Source: Rebecca billardiae RCC1528
Taxonomy: Eukaryota; Haptophyta
Reading direction: 5' to 3'
Length of the DNA stretch: 64,000 nucleotides
NCBI GenBank assembly: GCA_965240325.2
Contig: OZ251230.1
Span: forward strand, 434,001-498,000
Of the stretch, positions 56,546 to 64,000 are shown one piece after another. The notes beneath the pieces are model-generated. The model did no database searches, was not told the origin of the DNA, and worked only from the letters and a program-made list of their open reading frames with translations. A program made the position numbers and the translations under genes. Every line of letters begins with the position of its first letter. The first letter of the stretch is position 1.

Positions 56546-59113
56546 ATGAAAGGGTTCAAGCGGGGCGGCGGCAAGCTCAAGCACGTCGGCCGCGAGAGCT
56601 TCAAGTTCTCCTTTGACGTGCGCGTCGTCGAGGTGTCGGGCCTCCCGCAGTCGGTCATCTCCTCCGCGACCGGCGGCGAGGTCGCCGCCACCCTCTCTCG
56701 CGGCGTCAAGGTGGCGAGGTGAGCGCGAGCGTGCGCTTGCGCGCGCGCGCGCGCGCGGCGCGAGCGAGGCGCCCATGGCTCAGTCGCCGCCACACCGCCT
56801 CGCCCCCCCGCGCGCCGGCAGGACGCACGTCGCCATCTCCGCCAACGGCGTCGTGCGCTGGCCCGCGGGCTCGGCCGGCATCGCGAGTGTGGTCGCGACG
56901 CTGTACAAGTCACAGGACAAGCAGGGCCTGGGCAAGGCGTACTCGTCCAAGCCGTACCGCTTCGCGATCGTGCTGCCCGCGGGCGCCGCTGGCTCTGCCG
57001 TGCAGCGGCGCAAGCTGCCCGGCCTGCCGTCCATGCCGCGCCCGGGCGTCGGCGCGGGCGGCGCGGCAGGCGCGACCGCGGCGGCGGCGAGCCCGGCCGA
57101 GCTGGCGGCGGCCGACCTCGATCTGGGCCCGCTTGCGCCGAGCCCGGGCGAGGCGCGCAGCGAGCACCAGTTCGAGCTCGACCTGCCGCTCCGCGCCGGC
57201 GGCGGCACGGCGCGCGCCCGCCTCGTCGTCACGTGTGAGGCGCTGAGCAGCTCGGCCGGCGTGCGCGGCGTGGGCGGCGGCGACGACGACGACGACGACG
57301 ACAGCAGCGACGCGATGTCCGTGTCCTCGCGGCTCGGCCCGCTGATGAGCGCGATGGCGCCGCCGGTGGCGCCCGGCCCGACGTCGGCCGCCGCCGCCGA
57401 GCGCGCCGCCGCGCACGCCGGCGGGGCGCCGCCGCAGGCCGAGGGCCTGCCGCCGCCGCCGCCCGCGCCGGGCGCGGCCGAAGGCGGCGGCGGAGGCGCG
57501 GACGCGCCGTCGTCGCGCGCGGCCGCCGAGCACGACGAGTACATGGCGAGCCTTCGCGAGATGCGCGAGGGCATGAGCGCCGAGCTCACGCGCCGGCGCA
57601 CCAAGCGCGAGGAGCGCGCGGCGTCCGGCGCGGGCGCGACGCTGTCGCCCGCGCCGCAGCGCGCGGGCGGCGCGTGCGCCACGCCGGGGAGTGTTGGGAG
57701 CAGCCTAAGCGGACTGGGACTGGGCGGCGGCGGCGGCAGCGTGCGCGAGTCGTCGCACGCGGCGGCGCAGGCGGCCGAGCTGATGCGCCTGCGCGACGAG
57801 CGCCTCGCGCTGCTCGCCGAGCTCGACGACGCGCGCGTCGCCCTGCTCGGCGCGAACGAGCGCGCCGCGTCGGCGGAGGTGGCGGCGGCGGCGGCGGCGG
57901 ACGAGGCGCGCTCGGCCGGCGCGCGCGCGGCGAGTGCGCACTCGCAGCTGGAGGCGCACGGCTCGAGCGCGCGCGAGGAGGCGTCGCGCGCCGCGCGCGC
58001 GGAGTCGGCGCTGCGCGAGGCGCAGGCGGAGGCGGCGGAGACGCGCGCGGCGCTCGAGGCCGAGAGCGCCAAGCGCGTGCAGGCGGAGGCGGCGGCGCGC
58101 GAGGCGCGCGCGGAGGCGGCGGCCGCGGCCGCGCGCGCCGCCGCGGCGCCCGCGGCGGCGTCCGCCTCGAGCGCGCGCGCCGAGGGCGCCGAGGCGGCGG
58201 CGGCGGCGGCGAGCGCGTCGGCGGACGCGCTGCGCTCCGAGCTCACCGCCCTGCGCGCCGAGTGGGACGACTCCCTCAAGCGCGTCACCACCTCCGCCAA
58301 CCGCAAGCTCGACCGGCTCGAGGCGGAGAACGAGGCGTTGCGCGGCGCACACGCGGAGGGGGCCGAGCAGGTGGCCGCGCTGAGGGAGCGGGCGCGCGGC
58401 GCGGAGGAGCGCGCCGTCGAGGCGGAGCGCGCGCTGGGCGGCGCGCGCGAGGCGCTGGCCGCGGAGAAGGCGGCGCGCGCCGCCCTGGACGCGGAGGTCG
58501 CCGCGGCGGCCGCGGGGCGCGCCGAGCTGACGCAGTCGCTGCATGAGGCGCGCGCGCAGCTGCACGCGCTCGAGCGCGCCGCACCCTCGCCCGCGCCCTC
58601 GACGGGCACGCTGGCGACGGCGACGCCCGTCAAGCCGGCGTGCACGCCGAACGGCGCCGAGCCGACGGCGTGGGGCGGCGTCGACGTCGGTCCGGGCGGT
58701 CCGGGCGAGGAGGACGGCGAGGAGGAGGACGAGCGCGACGAGCAGCTGTACGAGCTCACCTTCGAGGTGATCGACGTCAAGATGAGGTGCGGGGCAGCGG
58801 CGGGCGCGCGGGCGCGTGGCGGGCGCGCGCGCGAGCGAGCGCCTCACGCGCGCGGGCGCGCGCAATGTGCTCTCCACCCGCGCGCAGGCTGGCGCAGAGC
58901 GAGTACGAGCGCGACAAGGCGCGGCTCGAGACGCGACGCGCGCTGCAGGCGCTCGAGGAGGCGCGGGCGGGCACGACCGAGGCGGGCGTCGAGCTGGGCG
59001 TCGAGCTGACGGCGCTCGAGGTGCGCAACGCGCGGCTCCGGCGCGAGCTCGCCACGGCCACGGCGCGGCTCGCCGAGCTCGAGGCGGCGGCGGCCGCCGC
59101 CGCGCGCGCATGA
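56546..59113 (+). CDS. NT-C2 domain and coiled-coil protein
   Basis: Three exons: 56546-56718, 56822-58786 and 58888-59113; 787 aa. The first ~220 residues fit the N-terminal C2 (NT-C2) domain of EEIG1/EHBP1 and plant PMI-type proteins: KFSFDVRVVEVSGLP, VVRWPAGSA, KPYRFAIVL and ARLVVTCEAL. A low-complexity region with an Asp run (DDDDDDSSD) follows. From about residue 390 there is a long Ala/Glu/Arg-rich coiled coil (LMRLRDERLALLAELDDAR onward) that continues into exon 3 (QSEYERDKARLETRRALQ) and ends the protein. Introns of 103 (GTGAGC) and 101 (GTGCGG) bases are both phase 2. Such proteins bind membranes and organise actin or organelle movement; the exact role here is unknown. Confidence 0.85.
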
Positions 59114-59319
59114 GCGCGGCCATTCTGGCGCGGGCCGTTCGCTTCCCCCGGCCGTCCGCCGCGGGTAAATGTACAAAATCATGCCGGTTTGGGCCAATCA
59201 GATGTGACGAGCCACCCAGGACCCGGCCGTGTAATCACGAGCACCGGGCGGCCGGCCGTGGCCGAAGCCGACCGCCAAGTGCGCCAACGTCCGCTCCGCC
59301 TAGAGCCTACTCTTGCACG

Positions 59320-61426
59320 ATGCTGCGAGGCGCGACGCGGGCCTTCTCGTCCGCGCAGGCGGCGCAGTCGTCCGCGAGCGTGCGCATCGTCAATAGCCCC
59401 GTCACACCGAGCGTCACGCGCCTGCTGATCGACGGCAAGTTTGTTGACGCCTCGAATGGCAAGACCTTTTCCAACGTCGACCCGCGCACCGGCGGCACGA
59501 TCTGCGAGGTGGCGCAGGCGACGGCGCAGGACGTAGACTCGGCGGTCAAGGCGGCGCGGCGCGCGTTCGACCACGGCCCGTGGCCAAAGATGAGCGGTCG
59601 CGAGCGCGGCCGCATCCTGCACCGCTTTGCGGACCTCCTGGAGACGAATCTGGACGAGCTCGCGCTGCTGGAGACGCTGGACAACGGCAAGCCGATCAAC
59701 TTCAGCCGCGCGGCGGACGTGCCGCTCTCGGTCGACCACTTTCGCTACTACGCCGGCTGGGCGGACAAGATCTCGGGCCGGACCATCCCCGTCGGTGCGC
59801 GCGCGCGCGCGCGCCAGAGCAGGCCGGTGGTGCGGGCGCGTGCAAGCCGCTTTGCGGCCGTGGCGCGCGCGCGCTCCTCAGCCTGCCCGCTGCGCGCGCG
59901 CGCGCGCGCAGACGGCGACTTCTTCGCGTACACGCTGCACGAGCCGATCGGCGTCATCGGCTGCATCATCCCCTGGTGCGCGCGTGCCCCGACGTCCCTC
60001 CCCGCCGCGCGCGGCACTGGCCGTCGCCCTAGCCGGCCGGCCGGCGCGCGCCGCCGCGCGCGCACGCTCACGCGGCGGTGTTGGCGCCTTCCGCGCGCGC
60101 GCGCCGTTCAGGAACTTCCCGCTGCTGATGGCGGCATGGAAGCTCGCGCCGGCCCTCGCGACGGGCAACACCGTCGTGCTCAAGGTCGCCGAGCAGACGC
60201 CGCTCACCGGCCTGCGCGCGGGCGAACTCGCGCTCGAGGCGGGCATTCCTCCGGGCGTGCTCAACATTGTGCCTGGGCTGGGCGAGGAGGCGGGCGAGGC
60301 GCTGACGCACCACCCGCAGGTGGACAAGCTGGCGTTCACCGGCTCGACGGAGGTGGGGCGGAAGGTGATGATCGCCGCGGCCGCCGACCTGAAGCGCGTC
60401 AGCCTCGAGCTGGGGGGCAAGTCGCCCGCCATCGTGTGCCACGACGCAGACCTCGACCAGGCGGTCGAGGAGACGCAGTGCGCGCGCGACACGCACGGCG
60501 ACACGCGCCGCGCGCGCGGGGCTGGGCGCGGCGGCGGGGTGCCCGCCGCCTCGCGGGCGCGGCACGCCGCGGCACGCCGCCCGAGCTCGCGCGCCCTCCC
60601 GCCTCGCACGCCGCCGACGCCGCCGCCCCTTGCGACCCCTCCTTCCGCGCGTGCCCCGCGCGCGCCCAGCTTTGCGCTCTACTTCAACCACGGCCAGTGC
60701 TGCTGCGCGGGCTCGCGGCTGTTTGTGCACGCGGACGTGTACGACGAGTTCGTCCGCAGGGTGGTGGCACGCGCGCAGACGGCGAAGCTGGGCGACCCGT
60801 TCGAGACGGACACGGACCAGGGCCCGCAGGTCTCCGAGGAGCAGATGAAGAAGATCCTCGGGTACATCTCGCTCGGCAAGGAGCAGGGCGCGTCTCTGCT
60901 CACCGGCGGCGCGCAGCACGGCTCGCACGGGTACTGGGTGCAGCCGACCATCTTCGCCGACGTCGACGACGAGATGGCGATCGCCAAGGAGGAGATCTTT
61001 GGGCCGGTGATGTCGATCATGAAGTACGACGACTACGACGACGTCGTGCGCCGCGCGAACGCGAGCGAGTACGGCCTCGCCGCCGGCGTGTGGACGACGA
61101 GCCTCGACCGCGCCAACACGCTCTCGCGCGCGCTGCGCGTCGGCACGGTGCGCGCGCGCCGTGCGGCCCGAGCGCGCGCCGCGCTCGGCCCGTCCTGCCC
61201 ACCTCACGCGAGAGCCGCGGCCCACGCCGCCGCGCCCCCGGCGGCGATGCGCGGCGCGCGGCCCTCGCAGGTGTGGGTGAACACGTACAACCAGTTCGAC
61301 GCCGCCGCGCCGTTCGGCGGGTACAAGCAGTCGGGCATCGGGCGCGACAAGGGTGAGTACGCGCTCGCGCAGTACACCGAGACCAAGCTCGTGCAGATGC
61401 CGCTCAAACAGCCCGCGTGGAAGTAG
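59320..61426 (+). CDS. aldehyde dehydrogenase, ALDH1/2 class, mitochondrial
   Basis: Five exons: 59320-59794, 59912-59975, 60112-60477, 60670-61147 and 61271-61426; 512 aa, close to the 517 of mitochondrial ALDH2 precursors. The N-terminus [18 protein letters not shown] looks like a mitochondrial presequence. Motifs: [51 protein letters not shown], the Glu block LELGGKSP, the Cys block [25 protein letters not shown] and [14 protein letters not shown]. The triple Cys and FNHGQ context are typical of the ALDH1/2 group. Oxidises aldehydes such as acetaldehyde to acids with NAD+. All four introns (117, 136, 192, 123 bases) begin GTGCGC and each junction restores a conserved family residue. Confidence 0.95.
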
Positions 61427-61995
61427 CGGACCCATCAAGCCGTCGAGCCATCGTCGCGACGACCGGATATACTATTACATATACTACTCGCTAAGTAGCT
61501 GCTGCTACATGAGCAGCCCGAGCGCAGAGCCGAGCAGCAGAGTGCCGCAGTCTGCTACTGCACATAATGAGTCGTCGTGCTGCAGGCATATTCGTCATCG
61601 TGAATCGTGACGCGATGTCGATTAGTATATGACGATTCGTGACACTGCGTAGTGCGTAACTAGTGCGTGCACGTACGGTGCCCATGAGCGCGCAGTAGCG
61701 CAGTCTGAGTCCGTATAACTCTCGGAGACTGAGTAGCCGCCTAAGTAGTCATAGCTTGGCACTCACGCAGACAGGCGGTCACACGGGGCAGTACTCAGTA
61801 GTACCCGAGCACCGCTGCACCGCCGGCATCGGCATCAGCAGCGGCGGTCGTATCTCTCATGCATGACTCATATCATCACCATCAGTCGACAGTCGTGCGT
61901 GGTCAGCAGAGCAACACTGACAGCGTGTCACGCTCAGGCGAGGGTCAATAATCGGTCGTCGTCGTCCTCGACCTCAGCATCAAACCTCAGTAGCA
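61427..61995. other. intergenic between convergent genes
   Basis: 3' flanks of the ALDH and kinase genes, balanced base composition. No gene seen. Confidence 0.55.
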
Positions 61996-63621
61996 TCAAA
62001 GCCTGCCGCGCCCATCGTCGTCGACCCACGGGTGCGTGCGCAGCGCGCTCATCCCGAGCCGCTCCTCGGGCACGGGCCGGAGCAGGCCGTCGAGTAGCTC
62101 TTGCGCGTCGAGCGGGAGCTCATCGAACGTGTGGAGCACGTACACGCGCTTGCCGGCGCACGCGCGCAGCGGGTTGAGCCGGCGCAGGGACACGTACGCG
62201 TGCAGGTGTGCAGACTCGACGGTGGGCGGCACGCCCGTGAGCATGTACCGCAGCGTGGCGCCGAGGCCGTACGAGTCGACCACCATCGACGTCTTGACCA
62301 CCACGCCGTCGACGACCCCACCCACCGCGCTCGCGTCCGTCTGGAAGCGGCTCTCATCGAACACCTCGGGCGCCCCAAACTCGGCGGTGCCCTGCGGCGC
62401 GAGGTCGATGGCGAGCATTGACGGCTGCGCCGCGAGCTTGACGGTCGATGCGCGCCTCATCGGGCTGCGGAACGTGCTGGCGCGGCGCCCGCGGGACGAG
62501 TTGGACGGGCTCGCAGAGCTCGCGAACGTCGCCGCGGAGAACGTGTCCTGCGTCTTGAGCGTGGGCGGCAGCGCCGCGCCCGTCTTCTGCGCGTGTGCAG
62601 CCGTGCGCTTGCGGTACTCTGCGATGCGCGCCTCGTCGATCGCCTCCGCCAGGCCAAAGTCGAGGAGCTTGATGCGCGGGGAGGGCGGAATCGGATGCTC
62701 CGCGTCAGCGTCGGAGCCCAGCACCATGATGTTCGCGGGCTTGATGTCCCGGTGTAGCACTGCAGCGACAGCACGCACGCGGGCCGTGGCGCGCGCGCGC
62801 CCATCAGTCAGCCGCCGGGCCGGTGGGGCGCGCGCGGCGATGCTCGGCGCATTACCTCCGCGCCAGTGCATGTACTCGATCGCGTTGACCATCTGCGCGA
62901 AGATCTGCTTGCACACGCCCAGCTCGAGCGCGCCGCGCCGCAGCAGCAGCTGCTGCAGGTCGTCCCCCTCACACAGCTCGAGAACCAGCCACCAGCGGCG
63001 CACCCACGGCGCGGTCGGGTCTGCCTCCTGCGGCTCGGGCTTCTGCGCGAAGACCTCGGCGAGCGAGACGATCGCGGGGTGGCTCATCCGGCGCAGGGTC
63101 TCGATCTCGTTCCGCACCGACTCCGACTTTGCCGTGGGCTTGCCGCCCTCCGAGCGGTCAAAGACCAGCTTCACCGCTACGTCTGTCCCGCTCTTGATGT
63201 GCGTCGCGAGCGTGACCGACCCGAAGCCTGCGCACGCCGAGGCGCGGGCGCGCGGGGAGGCACGTGTGCGCGTGCGCAAGCGTCGACAGCTGCTCGCGCG
63301 CGCACGCCCGCCTTCCCTCGCCGGGGGGCGCGCACCTCCGCTCCCAAGCTTGTTGTGGAAGTTGAACGCAGACTTCCAGCTGTCGTCGGACACGTTGTGC
63401 AGCGGCGCGTGCCAGCGCTTGCCCGCAGCGAGCGCCCGCGACCACTCGCCCACCACCGAGACGTCGCTCTCGTCCTCGACCAGCGCCTCCTTCGACGTCG
63501 ACTTCGCCGTCTTCCACGTGAACATGGCGCTCGTGCTTGTGCTGTGATTTTTTAGGTGCGCATCTTTGAGGCAGCAACACCGCAACTTGAGAGTCTTTGA
63601 GACACCGCAGCCGTTGCCCAA
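61996..63621 (-). CDS. protein kinase with N-terminal acylation signal
   Basis: Three exons: 63621-63336, 63227-62856 and 62759-61996; 473 aa. It starts MGNGCGVSKTLKLRCCC: Gly2 in an N-myristoylation context with Cys5 and a Cys cluster for palmitoylation. Kinase motifs: LGSGGFGSVTLA (P-loop, split by intron 1), VAVKLVF (Lys), WWLVLELCEGDDLQ, VLHRDIKPAN (222-229, split from exon 2 by a 96-base intron with a GTAATG donor), KLLDFGLAEA (Asp253) and AEFGAPEVF. The activation segment is about 99 residues between DFG and APE, much longer than usual, Ser/Thr-rich with two RRAS sites. A Ser/Thr kinase, nearest in feel to the CAMK group; I cannot place the subfamily. Likely on the plasma or inner membranes. 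Confidence 0.9.
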   Translation of the reverse strand: MGNGCGVSKTLKLRCCCLKDAHLKNHSTSTSAMFTWKTAKSTSKEALVEDESDVSVVGEWSRALAAGKRWHAPLHNVSDDSWKSAFNFHNKLGSGGARPPAREGGRARASSCRRLRTRTRASPRARASACAGFGSVTLATHIKSGTDVAVKLVFDRSEGGKPTAKSESVRNEIETLRRMSHPAIVSLAEVFAQKPEPQEADPTAPWVRRWWLVLELCEGDDLQQLLLRRGALELGVCKQIFAQMVNAIEYMHWRGGNAPSIAARAPPARRLTDGRARATARVRAVAAVLHRDIKPANIMVLGSDADAEHPIPPSPRIKLLDFGLAEAIDEARIAEYRKRTAAHAQKTGAALPPTLKTQDTFSAATFASSASPSNSSRGRRASTFRSPMRRASTVKLAAQPSMLAIDLAPQGTAEFGAPEVFDESRFQTDASAVGGVVDGVVVKTSMVVDSYGLGATLRYMLTGVPPTVESAHLHAYVSLRRLNPLRACAGKRVYVLHTFDELPLDAQELLDGLLRPVPEERLGMSALRTHPWVDDDGRGRL

Positions 63622-64000
63622 TGAGGAACCGGCACGGAAGCGGAATCTGAGAATCTTACGGCCAAGACAGTGGCAATTGGCAGCCTGATACTACGTACTA
63701 CGTATGAACTAGAAATGGCATACCGAGATGAAATATTCCGATAGGATTCTCCAATAATCGACCGCGCAGGGGCGCGGTCGGCCGGTCGGGTTGCCGTGCA
63801 CTGGTTCCGCTGGCCGCGGCCCTCAGATCACGCCCGCGCGTCCGAGCGGTAGAGGGAGCTCCCGGGCGATATTCTGCCCAACACCGCCAGTGCCGGACGG
63901 CACAGAGATCGCGAGCTACTGTGACTGCTCTTCAGCCGTACGCAAGAAGCGAGGGCCACCCTGAGCGCGCGCTCAAGCCGCATGTGCATTCTCACTACCT
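63622..64000. other. upstream region of the kinase gene, no other gene seen
   Basis: Presumed promoter of the kinase and sequence to the window edge. Nothing else recognised. Confidence 0.5.

Overview
The window is nuclear DNA of a eukaryotic microalga. It is very GC-rich in genes, carries short spliceosomal introns, is densely packed with genes on both strands, and has AT/GT/GA microsatellites between genes. The gene set (sterol 14-demethylase, UAF1/WDR48, VAP, myosin, a plastid protein of the At5g03900 type with a signal-peptide-like leader, RAP-domain protein, F-box, FLZ-like zinc finger) suits a photosynthetic protist with a secondary plastid. The almost pure G/C introns starting GTGCGC, plus some GC-AG introns, made me think of haptophytes, but this is an inference from style and was not tested by a search.

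Layout: a large unidentified single-exon gene (498-5594, -); a six-helix membrane protein (6319-7327, -) divergent from a giant gene encoding two cyclic-nucleotide-binding channel modules with ankyrin repeats in one chain (7725-17561, +); a tandem repeat with AT tracts; a ~2 kb inverted duplication of a small heat-shock protein gene around a shared promoter with a heat-shock element (18263-20353); a gene-poor microsatellite stretch; cyclophilin (-) and a plastid protein (+) diverging; a RAP protein (-) and VAP (+) diverging; a broken FkbM-like methyltransferase; a gene that joins a sterol C4-dehydrogenase-type SDR to CYP51 (31663-35138, +); a tRNA-Gln; a GH31 glycosidase (-) and an FLZ-like protein (+); a gene-poor 2 kb; an F-box protein (+); YaaA (-); WDR48/UAF1 (-) diverging from a myosin-WD40 fusion (+); a site-2-protease-like enzyme (-) diverging from an NT-C2/coiled-coil protein (+); an ALDH (+); and a probably acylated protein kinase (-).

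I reconstructed 26 introns by requiring reading-frame continuity and family continuity. Twenty-one start GTGCG, two GTGAG, one GTAAT and two GCACG. Eight neighbouring gene pairs are divergent, so shared promoters are common. The most interesting objects are the SDR-CYP51 fusion, which combines two neighbouring steps of sterol synthesis in one membrane protein but has lost the usual Tyr/Lys catalytic pair of the SDR half, and the double-channel protein, whose second pore lacks the GYG filter.
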